Assembly: GCF_011075055.1 (NCBI RefSeq)
Contig: NC_058145.1
Coordinates: forward strand, 8,217,228-8,281,227
Source of the DNA: Mangifera indica
Taxonomy: Eukaryota > Streptophyta > Magnoliopsida > Sapindales > Anacardiaceae
Reading direction: 5' to 3'
Length of the DNA: 64,000 nt
Below, piece by piece: positions 45,970-58,400 of the stretch. The position numbers were made by a program, and so were the translations under genes. The notes under the pieces are model-generated. The model did no database searches. It saw only the letters and a program-made list of their open reading frames with translations, and had not been told where the DNA came from. How positions within the stretch are numbered: the stretch's first letter is position 1; every line of letters begins with the position of its first letter.

Positions 45970-46703
45970 TTTTGTTTATTATTTCAATTTAATTTATAGA
46001 GTGAGTTAATTAGTGGGAATTAAATTATTTTATTTTAATTAATTAATTAAAATTATTATTTATGTTCGTAAATTTAGAAAGTTAAAACTGCCAAAGTTAG
46101 GGTTTCTGAAAATTCTCTCGAAAATTAATGTGATCAAACCCTCACTTTCACTCTAATGCCTGCTGTTTGTACCACTGTGTGTTCCTTTCTAATGCCATAT
46201 AATCCTACTTCAATACATCCCCAATAGGCACTCTCCCTCTGTTTCTCTACACTTGTTCATTTCACAGTGAATTAGATTTTTACATTCGGTTCAGCTTTAC
46301 ATGTGCCATTCACATATATGGTATTAGTTCGATTCCATAATCTCCAATTATTTTGTTGTAATTTTCATCTCAGTTCTATTTGCTTTGGTGACACAGTAGG
46401 GGAATTTTGGACATGCATCATGGAAAATGGATTGTGTTTCTTTTTGTATTTTCGTTTGGTGTTGGAATATAAACGCTTGGTTCTGTTCGCTGGAACAATT
46501 TAAGTTGATGAAATCAAATTGATTTTTTTTTCAAACTTGCCTTATTTTTCTAAGTAAGCTTCTGGTTGCTAATTTATAATTGTATTGCTTCATAACTAAA
46601 GTAGTTAATACTATTTTCAAACTGCACCAGTGGGAGTATAAAACATGTTTATTTTTAATTAATCGGTTCTCTATATGGTAATAAATTTAAAGACAGTCTT
46701 CAT
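45970..46703 (+). promoter_or_regulatory. Upstream and 5' UTR region of the FRS3-like gene
   Basis: Only about 730 bp separate the composite MULE end from the start codon. A CT-rich stretch (CTCTCCCTCTGTTTCTC, 46232-46248) is typical of plant leaders and may mark the transcript start region. A 5' UTR intron is possible but no donor-acceptor pair stands out. Confidence 0.4.
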
Positions 46704-49700
46704 ATGGATATTGAAGTAACTGAAGTTGAAGGTGAAATGGGTCCTCGTGGAGTGCCAGATGATGGCGATGGTGAACCCGATGAAGTTGGTGAAGCAAATA
46801 CTTCAGAGAATTCCTCTGCTTGTGGTGATGATGATGGAATTATGGAGCCATATGTGGGGATGGAATTTGATACTGAAGATGCTGCCAAGACATTTTATGA
46901 TCAGTATGCTAGACGTTTGGGCTTTAGTTCTAATGTCAGTCAACATAGCCATTCTATAGGTAATGGGTCAAATGTCGCCCGGGAGTTTGTATGTGGCAGA
47001 GAGGGTTTGAAAAGAGGGCATGCTGATAGTTGTGAAGCAATGCTTAGGATAGACTTAAAGGGTGAAGATAAATGGGTGGTTACAAAATTTATAAAGGATC
47101 ATACCCATTCTATGGTGAGCCCTGGTAAAGTACATTACCTTCGGCCACGCAGACATTTTGCTGGTGCTGGAAAAACCATGCCTGAAGTTTATCAAGGAGT
47201 TGGAATTGTTCCTAGTGGTGTAATGTATGTGTCCATGGATGCAAACCGAGCTGTAGAAACAAATAATTGTGGATCTAGGGCTGCTCCTGCCATTGAGTCA
47301 AATTGCTCCATCAAAAATATTGGGGCAATGAATTATGTTGTCCGGCCTGCTAATAGAAAAAGGACATTAGGGAGAGATGCTCAAAACCTACTTGACTATT
47401 TCAAGAAAATGCAAGCTGAAAACCCTGGTTTCTTTTATGCAATACAACTTGATGATGATAATCGCATGGCTAATGTATTTTGGGCTGATTCAAGGTCAAG
47501 AGCAGCTTACAGCCATTTTGGTGATGCAGTTACACTGGAGACATTGTACAGAGTATATCAATATAAAGTACCTTTTGCTCCATTTACAGGAGTAAATCAT
47601 CACGGTCAGCCTATCTTGTTTGGATGTGCTTTACTACTAGATGATTCTGAAGCTTCTTTTGTTTGGCTTTTTAAGACGTTTCTTGCAGCGATGAATGATC
47701 AGCAACCTGTCTCTATAACTACTGATCAAGACAAAGCCATACAGACGGCAGTTTTTCAGGTATTTCCAGAAGCACGCCACTGTATCAGTAAGTGGCATAT
47801 CTTGAGAGAAGGCCGGGAAAAGCTGGCTCATGTATGTCATGTTCATCCAAGTCTTGAGGTAGAGCTTTACAATTGCATCAATATGACTGAAACTATAGAG
47901 GAGTTTGAATTGTCTTGGAATTCAATCCTTGATAAATATGATCTCAGGAGACATGATTGGCTTAATTCAATATATAATGCTCGTGCACTATGGGTACCTG
48001 TGTATTTTCGGGATTCCTTTTTGGCTGCTGTATCAATGAATCCAGGATATGAAGTTTCCTTCTTTGATGGTTATGTGAATCAACAGATGACAATTCCAAT
48101 GTTCTTTAGGCACTATGAAAGAGCTTTAGAAAACTCATTTGAGAGAGAGATAGAAGCAGATTTTGATACAATTTGCACAACACCAGTCTTGAGGACACCA
48201 TCACCTATGGAGATACAGGCTGCAAATTTTTATACAAGGGAAATATTTGCTAAATTTCAGGAAGAACTGGTGGAAACTTTTGTATATACTGCAAATAGAA
48301 TTGAAGGTGATGCAACTATCAGCACATTCAGGGTTGCAAAATTTGAAGATGACAACAAGGCATACATTGTTACATTTAATCATCCTGAAATGAGAGCTAA
48401 CTGTAGCTGGCAAATGTTTGAGTATTCCGGTATTCTTTGTAGACATGTTTTGACAGTTTTCACTGTCACAAATGTACTTACATTACCATCTCATTATATC
48501 TTGAGACGGTGGACAAGAAATGCAAAGACTGGGGCTGGAATAGATGGACTTAGTGGTGAACTACATGGCCAGGAGTCACTGACAATGCGGTACAACAATT
48601 TGTGTCGGGAGGCCATCAAATATGCAGAGGATGGGGCAATTGCTTTAGAGACCTATAATGTTGCAATGGCTACTCTTAGAGAAGGTGGGAAGAAGATTGC
48701 TGTTGTGAAGAAGAGTGTTGCCAAAGTTTCACCACCCAGTTCACATGTCAGTGGCACTGGTTATGAGGACAGGGGGACTGCTACATCAGCTTCAGACACT
48801 ACTCCTTTGTTATGGCCTCGGCAAGATGAAATGACAAAACGGTTTAATCTGAATGATACTAGTCCTCAAATTCAACCTGCTTCTGATTTGAATTTGCCAC
48901 GTTTGGCACCTGTGTCCCTTCACCGTGATGATGCTCCTTCTGATAACATGGTAAATTTTTTAAATCCTTGTTGTGCTTGTTTGTCTTATCTATTTATCAT
49001 TTACATTTTAACTCTTTTGTGTAGGTGGTTCTTCCTTGTCTAAAGTCAATGACTTGGGTGATGGAGAATAAGAATTCATCACCAGGGAATAGTTTTGCAG
49101 TGATCAACCTGAAGGTATGTATAGAATGTTCTTAAATATTATAATAGCAAGTGGGAGTTTTGAGTTGTTGAGTCATGAGCCATCTCTAATTGGGAAGTGA
49201 TTTATGTGACAATCAACAAAAACCAAGAGTTGCTATTTAAATATGCTGAAACTTTAATATATGTTAAAGTGATTGTTTGAACAAGCTCTTTTTGGTCTGA
49301 CCACTCATACAATTTTCATTTGAACACTGGGTCACTGGAATGCCTTGATTGTTGTAATTCTCTTGCCATTGTTAGTTAAATGAGTGACTTGTATACATAT
49401 ATGTTTCTTTATCACCTCTGCAGTTGCAAGATTACAGCAAGACTCCATCTGCAGAATTGGAGGTTAAGTTTCAGCTCTCTCAGGTTACACTCAAACCCAT
49501 GTTGAGATCTATGGCCTATATTAGTGAGCAGCTTTCAACCCCAGCTAATAGAGTTGCTGTCATCAATTTGAAGGTAAGAAATTGAGACATGAAGTTGACC
49601 TTTTTCATGCTGGATCTTCTACACTGCTATTCTTATTAACTTTTGTCTGGAAAATGGAAGAAAATGTATGGAATGCTTTAAATCTATGGAAACAAAATTA

Positions 49701-52700
49701 ATACAAAATCATCACTCACACACATATGTATAATATCAACAAAATCTGCATACCTTGTTTTAAATGAGCAACTGGAAAGAACAAAATATTCTTGGACTTG
49801 ACTCAGGGCCACCCCTGTCCAGCAGTCTTATATGTTTTCTTTCCTTTGATGTACTATCACAGTGGTAGTGCTTATGAAAATAAGAGTGGGATGGCATCTT
49901 GGGTTACTTTCAGGTGTTGAACACTTTATTCTTGCATCTTCATTTTATCTCTGTGTTTGATTTTACTGGAGGTATATTTTTATAAAATTTTCAATAACAG
50001 TGAGCAGAGAGGAGGTGTAGTAGTGACATTTTGAGATGATTCAGAACATATTGTTGTGCAAGCATTTCTGAGAAAGTTGTTGTTTGGTTTTGAATGGGAC
50101 CTAATACTTTTAATTTTCACTTTCAATGTTCTGGAGATCTTCATGTTTGATGAATTAGATATTTTCTTCAAAATTCCCCTTGTTGCCTTTCTGTTTAGAT
50201 CTGCCTTATAAATTCTTTTTTTTTTTCTACCCTTTTGAGACTAGGTGGTCCACAGTTTGGATTATCAAGAATGTTGGATAGAGGAATTTGTGCTTGTGCA
50301 ATTGTGAATTTGTACACATTGAAGTAAAAATTATATCTCAAGATGATATATATATATTCTTATTTTAGGCTGTATATTAAGTGTCTCACAATTTCTAACA
50401 TTTAGGATCAACTCTGTACTATTATGCATTTTTATTTCGTTTTTGTTCTTTTTTTTTGTTTTTCTTAAGTTTTAATTTCTGCAAATATTGTCATTGTTTT
50501 CATTTTTCTCCTTCCCCATGTGTAGAAGACAAATCAATAGATATTTTTATTAGCAACCATGAAAATATAAGTTGTGCTTCAATATATACACACAATGTGA
50601 CATTTGATAAGAATGGAAGATCTGTGAGGTGGGGCACTGAGTGGTAGATCAGAATTAAAAGGACTTAAAAGTGGGTGAAGTAGGAATATGGTAGCTGATG
50701 GGAGTAGCATATTAGGCATGGTATTATGACTTGTGGATAGAGAAGGTGAAACTGAAATTACTGCATAGAACTCTATGTATTGTGACATTAAGCTAAATGA
50801 AATATTGATGATCATATTATAGTATGAGTTGAAAAGAGATGATTCAGGAGTAGGACTGGGAGGAAAAAACTAGTTACACTCTCCTTGTTAATCTGTTTCT
50901 CTAATCTCTGTTAAATCCTGTTTTGTTATAGCACTCAATTTGTTAATGACTAAATTAGTTTATGTTTCCTATTCTTTTGTAGTTATCTTGATATAGCCAA
51001 GGGATAATGTGAAATTGATTAATATTCATCTGTCAGTATTAATAGGTCTCTTACTATAGCTCCTCTGTACATGGGATAATATGAAAATGTTTTGTATATG
51101 TCAGTCAGTATTAGTAAATATTCTCTTTAACCTTTTCTTATCGATCAATACGAGCCTGTAATATGACCTAGGAAACAGTTGCAATTAATAGACTTAGCCA
51201 TCTGATGTTTTTTTTCCCTGGTATTATGAACATTTAAGCTATTTCTTTGCTTTAATGCTTCTTCTTTTTTCTGTTTCTGGGAGTGTAAATAAATGACCAT
51301 TATTCCTTGTAAGACAGGACGTTAGCTCTTGCTCCTTGTAAATTCACCTTGACTCTTCTTCTTCTCATCATTTCCTGAAAAGTAAACAAATGACTGTTGT
51401 TCTGTGTAAATCGAACACGGGATGTCATCCCTTGCTCCTTGTAATTTCACCTTGGATTGTTCAACAAAAATGAAGCAAGATTATAGATACTTTTTGCAAG
51501 TTATGGAGCTTCAGCATCAGGCACCATATCTGGCTTACGTTTTAGATGCCTCTGATTTGAAACTTCTATTCGTTATCAATTCTTTGACTTGAATAGGTTT
51601 AAAAATACGAATCATGAAATAACAATAAGGTTAAAAGAAGATAATTGTTTATATATATCACATCTCTCAGATATGGGCAGTTGCCATGCTGATGCCTTGT
51701 TTACTCTCTCTCATTTCTTTTCTTTTTATGTTTTTTTAATTTTTGGGAATATATATTTTTGTTTTTTCAGCTTCAAGACACTGAGACAACTTCTGGAGAG
51801 TCGGAGGTTAAATTTCAAGTTTCAAGAGATACTTTAGGTGCTATGTTGAGATCAATGGCTTACATCCGGGAGCAGCTTTCCAATGCTGTAAGCATTGTCT
51901 CTTTACCCTTGTTTTTGCTTTTGCTGTTGCATGACTGTTAGGATTTCACCCAAAACAGCCAACAACTGACAAATATATTTACATGGATAAAACTGATCAA
52001 TTTGAGGAGCTGGAGCCTCTCAATTCAGGTCATTTGAGGCATCGGAGGCTCCCACAATCAGCCCTAAGGCTTCCCGCAACCCTATCATTACACAAAATTC
52101 CTAATTCTTCTCTCCACTTTTTTGTTCTGTGCTGAAATTGGGATATACTGTCATCTATCTTCTAATGTATTTTCTATTGTAAGTTCTTAGTAATACTGAA
52201 AGATTATTTTCTTCACATGATCTTGTCATCAAATCTAGTCTATAAATGTGAAAATGAAACTTACTTAGTGGATGATAGGGTTGACACTTCTTATGTTGCT
52301 CACTTGAAACATAATATCAAAGTAATTTCCATGCAGCTAAAACATGTCTGGTTCCTTTATTGGTTTTCATGGCTTTGCTTGTAAGTTTCTTTTTTCAAGG
52401 CAACATCTTGATCTTAGAAATAATATTGCTCTTATAGGGAAAAGATAATTGTTTTGAATTACATTTATTATAACTAGCTTTTTGCAGAGATGAAAAGCAG
52501 AGCTCAATTTAGTAAATGATTTAGTTGTTTCATAGAAAGGATTTTCCCTGGAATATTGATTATGCCTCAGTTATATTGATATGTTGAGAGATGAAAAATG
52601 CTATTTTGAGTTTGTCCAGTAGGTGAACCCTGCATTGTGCTTTTGTGGTTTGAACACAACTTTTTGAAAGCTTAGAACGAAACTTCTTGTGCACAATTTG

Positions 52701-55490
52701 ATTGCATGCTGTTTGGGCTGGTAATTATGTTGAAACATAATCACTTTGAATGGGTTGAATGGTATTATGCTCAATTTCTAACCACTTTTAGTTAGAGGAC
52801 CTAATGCTTTTGGGGCCACCTATCCTGGATATTATGCTCTATTGATTTTCTGACCACTAAAAGCTGTAGGGTCTGATTGAGTACCCATTTCAAATCCAGG
52901 GTTAGACTAGTGAAGTTGATGGATTTTTGGGTAATAAAGGAGAGGAAGAAGGCAAGATCATGTCAAAAACATGTATCATTTCTCATTCCTGAAGATTGTA
53001 CTCAGAGAGTTTATGAGTGAACTAGGTGTTGGCATTCCTTGAGATTCTATCTGTTTTGGTAAAAGAGATTTGAGAGATAGTATAGGAAGATTCTTTGGCA
53101 GATTTATAAGATACAGATTAGGGGAAATTAGCAATTGTTAGACAATTGGAACGGGAAGCCTTTTAACCCATAACTTCTGTAGATCAACTACTGTACATAT
53201 ATCCGCTTCTTCCCCATGTTTCAGTTCCATGTGTTTAACCTGTGCAAAATTTACCCCCATTGGTGTTTTATGTGCAAAACTAATGCAACATCATATGACC
53301 ATTTGTTTCTTCATTGTCCAATGGCTTCTTGGTTATGGGCTATAGTTTTAGAGAAACCCTATCATCAGTGGATTTTCTTAGACCTTGTTTTGATTCACCT
53401 AGGGAAAATTTGTGAATTTCTTTGGTGAAGGGACAGAGGCAAAGACTCTTAGAAAATGCATGGTTCATGCTCATTTGTGGGTGATTTTGGGTGGAATAAA
53501 TAAAATTACATTTGAAGATGATGAAGGAGAAGAAATTGGTGTAAATAGAATGAAATCTACTTTTTGGCATCTCCTTAGGTTTGTTACTCATAAACCTTTA
53601 AATAAGCTTGTTTTCCTTTCATCCATCTTTAATTGGTTATTTTGGGTTTTTTTTTCTTGGGGTGGTTCAAGTTTTTGTAATCTCTCTTTTTTATTTGTTC
53701 TTTCTAATCCATGTTAGGTGGGTTCTTTTTGTTGTAGTGGATAATTATCTAATGTTGGTGTTTGTTTGTTTGATATCTTTACAGTATTACATACTTTTGT
53801 GTTTCCTATAAGAAATTCAAACAGATAAACCAGGTCAGAACATCACCTTAGCTGGGATTAGGCTTTAGGCTAATTTTGTCCGGTTTGCTTATTTTGGATC
53901 TGGGAATGCAATACTATGTTTGGTAGATTTTTTTCATTTCGTATAGAATTATGTTCCCCTTCTCTATTTTTTTTGGCTGTGTTTGTGACTGCCTAAGCCA
54001 CTAATGTATCTATCTCAACCTCTCTTTAATATAGGTTAGCAGTTTCTTATTTTAAAAAAAAAAAAAAACATTTCAGAAGAGAAAAAGGAATGATATTCAC
54101 GATGTTAAAATATGATGATAAATTCTTTTTAATAAATAATAAAGGAAAACAGATGGTTTCTTTGCTTTTGAAGTTCAGGCTTTCTTTTTGGCTTGGAGTG
54201 TTTTTGAAGATTGAATTAAAGAACCATCCCAATTTTAATCCATTGCCCAAAGAAGAATTAGTAAGATGGTATTCACTAAGAAGTGATCAGATTTTATTTT
54301 AGATCATCGCTTGTTGCAAAATTCATAGATGATTTGGTTAAGAAGGCAATCATATTTAATCCAAGATCCATTGCTCGTAGTAATATTACTAAGGATATTT
54401 TCTTTAAGAAGGTAATCAGATTTTCTAGTGGAGCTTTCGTTCCTCTGTGAAGTAAATTAAGCTCAGCCACTAAGTACTTACCGAGAAGAAATATTCTTTG
54501 ATGTGGAGTTCAAAAATCCAGTTGATGATGAAAGATTTGACAGCCTTGACACTTTAGCTTGAACTTTGTCCTTACCCTGTGCTTTCTGGTTCTGCCTGAA
54601 AAATTGCAGGGCAATGATGTTAATTTGCTTGTTTAGGTATGTTTGTTTCCTTCAACCATTGTTATTACCATTATGTTTTTACCTCTGTTTGACTGCAAGA
54701 GTATTTTTACCATTAAAAAGCGAGCCCTTAATATATTTTGAGAAAAACCTCCAGCTCATTGAAAGCACTTCATATATATTTTCTTCCAATTAATTCATTT
54801 GCTCCATATTATTATTTTATTTTTCAAGATTGTTGCCCTGAATGCTTGGGCCAAATGGTTTAAGGATAGATGTTTCCAGAACAATTTTTGTTTTTCCATT
54901 TCTAAAATTTCTTATTCTGCTGTGCAATTTAGATTTTGGCATCATGCTCTAGATATTGCTGTATACTCTTATTAGGTGTGTATTATTGACAATAGCGGCT
55001 TCAGTTTGAAGTTTCCAATTGAACAAAGCACCAGTCATCAATGTTTTTTCTTATAGTAGGTACTGCTAACCGTTGATTCATTCTGCTTTATGAAAAGAGA
55101 AGAGCCATAAATTGGCCTACTCATAAGTTTTTTTTTTTTTTTTTTTAAAGCATTCTTCTAAATATTCATTAATGTGTAAATCAAATATAATCATGAGTAG
55201 AACCATGTTGCTTCTTTTCTATTTGATGTAGCCAGGTTGAACACTGCCCTTTTGACTGCAGTTGCTATTTTTGTGGCAACTTTGGAATTATAATCGATGT
55301 TACAATCATAGTTACTGTTTGTGTTCATTATCATCATATCAAATTTTAGCAACTGTAAACTTAGTATGATGGAGTTCTATGCTGCTAGAATTAACTATTG
55401 GATTTTAAAGTATTGTCTGCTCACTGGAAATTTATGTTTTGGCAGGCTGAACCCCATTCAGAGCCTCTGCAAAAGAAGCAGCGAAAGTAA
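46704..55490 (+). CDS. FRS3: FAR1-RELATED SEQUENCE 3-like transcription factor (5 coding exons, 882 aa)
   Basis: Coding exons: 46704-48950, 49025-49114, 49424-49573, 51771-51887 and 55446-55490, all with GT-AG introns and all in phase 0. Family members are domesticated MULE transposases acting as nuclear regulators in light and developmental signalling. Residues 50-155 form the FAR1-type zinc finger ([21 protein letters not shown]97, C110, then HTH at 133-135). Residues about 225-375 are the MULE transposase-like core with [23 protein letters not shown] and TTDQDKAI. The SWIM finger is at 567-581 (C567, C579, H581), but the second Cys position is Trp569 (codon TGG). Residues 720-749 and exons 2-5 make the FRS3-type tail: [20 protein letters not shown], two [17 protein letters not shown] modules and a basic end KKQRK. 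The frame is complete. The Trp569 change is the only oddity. It could also be a close FRS paralogue. Confidence 0.92.
49574..51770 (+). other. Intron 3 of the FRS3-like gene
   Basis: 2.2-kb intron, GTAAGA to TTTTTTCAG, T-rich, with no element or gene recognised. Short frames inside it have no recognisable content. Confidence 0.8.
51888..53189 (+). other. Intron 4 of the FRS3-like gene, 5' part
   Basis: Starts at the donor GTAAGC. No family was recognised before the LINE fragment. Confidence 0.7.
53190..54069 (+). mobile_element. L1-type LINE 3' end with poly(A), inside intron 4
   Basis: A zinc-binding reverse-transcriptase tail (zf-RVT) is visible at about 53225-53340: [19 protein letters not shown] and SWLWAIV. 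After frame changes, [18 protein letters not shown] and STFWHLL (53475-53575) match the conserved end of plant LINE ORF2 (pattern LW-ERN-RTFED). A 3' UTR follows and then an A run of about 15 at 54053-54068. The element is strongly 5'-truncated, which is usual for LINEs. Stops show it is dead. The 5' limit is approximate and no target duplication was confirmed. Confidence 0.78.
54070..55445 (+). other. Intron 4 of the FRS3-like gene, 3' part
   Basis: T-rich intron ending TTTTGGCAG before 55446. A T run lies at about 55130-55147. No gene was recognised. Confidence 0.7.
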
Positions 55491-58400
55491 ACACATTAGT
55501 TTGTAATTCAGGTGTGTTCACTTGACTTGTTTCTGTGTATTAAATGCTTGTTCACCAAATTTTTGGTCACCACTCTCAATTAGCTGGAATCCTTTGTTTA
55601 GCTCTGACATAAATTAGCCTTCTTTTTTTCCAAATTTATATATATTCCTTTTTCTTTCATTTATTTGCCTTGACTTTGTGTAAGTTTGCTGTATACCATA
55701 TATGTACATGTACTATATCCAGATTCAGAAATTGAAGGCATCAAAGAGCTTTGTTTGAAGGTTTAATCTGGTCCTCTGTTGATACTGTTTAGTTCATATC
55801 ATTTCTGGCTTGTCGTTCATAGTAATTGTTCAAATATTCAATTTATTCTAATTGTTTTGAATAGGGTGAAATGAGACTGTTAGGATTTCATCTGTTGGTT
55901 TGAGCATACCAGGCCACTCTTTGAAGACATCGGGTAGTTTTGATCTCGGAATTATAGGATAGGTAGTCTTTATAAGGGAATCATAGAGTACGTTTGGTGC
56001 AACATATCAGAATGTACTATTTTTTATTTTTTCTTTTTGTTTGTGATTAGATGGAATTAGATTGTATTAAATATAATTGTCAGTGTATAAAAAATATGAT
56101 TAAATAAATAAATCTTTAATATTTAATAAAAATAAAGAAGTTTGAAATTATAAATAAAAAACAATATATGGTGCATCTACAGATAGAATGGGCATTGATC
56201 TACTAGACAAAACGAGACCCATTGGCTATTTCTAAAACATTTTTAGTAACATTTAAATAAATTTGTTAAGATTAAAATAGTGGCCGTTACTCTAAACCCA
56301 GACATTTATTCATATATCACGACTTGTATAAACACTTGCTACACAAGGTGAAACTTTTAGAGTGCTTCAATTTAACCCTTTCTTGATCATGTTTTCCAGG
56401 AAACAAACAGTACCTAAGTTTATAAACATGGCACAATTGGTGCTGTTTGTGTTTGCTTTCCAACATCAACTAATCATAAATTTACATATGAACCATAACC
56501 TAATGGTTACAAGGGAAGAAGCACATCAGCAGCAGAAGCAACAAGCAGCTCACTTATATATCCAAGCACTGTAGTCTAACATTTAACAAACTACTAAGCT
56601 GTAATGCCAAATTCACATCAGAATAAAGATGAGCTCGTCCTCCGCAGTTGGCATTTTGGTTGGTTTAATGATTCAGATCCAAGCATATTATCAAATTCCT
56701 ACAAACAAAAAATTTGCAAGAACATTGTTATGGGGAATAGTTTGAAGAGTAAGGATCTGCGGTTTGAACAATATAGAATGCACACTGTCGAAATATCGAC
56801 TAATAATCGCTAAAAGTTATTTGTTCATTGCCAAAACAAGATGCATCACCACGCATACACTAGTTAAATTTTGATCACCCTGATACTGCCCCAATAAGAT
56901 AAATGTGAATCTACTGACAACTGAAGAGATGTTACACAATAGTAAACTTTTCAATGACAACTTTATTCAGTTTTTATCTCATAATTGGCCCTGAATTAAG
57001 ATTACAAAACAATGATTACACAAAAATGTGGTAAAATACTTAAAAGAGCTTATTTAACAACCCATAAGTTTGTTCTTAACTTGCAATCAACAACAGCAAA
57101 ATTCTTGCAAAGAGCTTTTAACAGTGAAAGTTCTATTTACCACTAAATGAGCCATCTGATGGCACTTAACCAATTCAATGGTTTCACATCATGTTACATG
57201 TCTGTTGATTATTTTCGGAACCCGATCACAATCCAACAAAAAGTGAACTCTTGTTGCACTAGAGTGGTGAAATACAATTCAGCTCTTTTTAAAATATTCA
57301 CTTTTTAACATGTTCAGCCTTGAAAAAAACTAACCAATAGTGGAAATGCCCCCAAGATGAAGTAACAAATTCCAGGAAGGACCTATGAATTCCTACCACA
57401 CTACCCCACTGCAAAGGGATCCTAGGCCAATTGTAGGGGCTAGGACTGGGTGGGAAACTTTACCCCTGGTCCCAATGGTGGGGGAGGGGTTTCCCCTTGC
57501 AACCCCCAGGACCTGCACCGTGTTTTATGAATTGTTAATTTATTTATTTTATTTTTATTTAGACTTTATTCAACCTAGCAGCCCAATGCCTCAAAAACTA
57601 TAAAATACCTGATGAATCATTAAAAGTAAAGCCCAGTGTTGATATCTTATGAGCCAAAATGAAACCTATATATATATATATATATATTAAACAGTGTGGA
57701 GAGGACCAGGTGCAGGGATGGGTTGTATTTCACTGTTTCCCCAGAGGAAATTACCTGCCCCCACCCAAGAAAATCTGTATTGGGGCAACAGTGAATATAT
57801 TGCTCTGGACCAGAGTTAAGAGATGGCCCGGAGACTGCCAAATGAATCTAAATTTACCCAATTCATTAGTAACTGATTGCAACCGAATTGGCTTAAGCCC
57901 TTTTTTGCCTTTTTAATGCTTTGGACTATACAAGAAACAACATAAAACATTCTTTCACATCATGGAGACACTTTAAGCATGGAACATAACCATTACAAAC
58001 CACTTGAGCTCAAAATGCAGTCAACCTGGCCAATAGAGGCAAGTTTTAACAAGCAAGTTGATTGGGACAATGCCCAAAAACTGGGCAGGTAAGATAATGC
58101 AGAAGGTGAATGACGGGACATATTAAATTCCTAGATTACAGGATATGATTTCAATATCAGTTTATGTAACTAATTAATTAAAATCTAACAATTAAGAGTG
58201 ATAGAACGAATAAGAATGACACAAGGCCCTACAATATAAGAGGAAGAGATGACATTGGCAGAAGTCCCAATATGGGATTGAAGATAGATCAAACCCTTTG
58301 ATTTAGGCCACTGAAAAAAAAAAGATTATATTGTACATCCATAGTTTGGTAAACAAAAACTAAGACAAACCCTTGCTTAAACAGACAGACAATATTTTGG

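Noticed and set aside
38413..45979. 9-bp target duplication for the composite MULE
   Set aside because: CTTTTTTAT on the left and TTTTGTTTA on the right are only loosely alike and T-rich, so no duplication was claimed.
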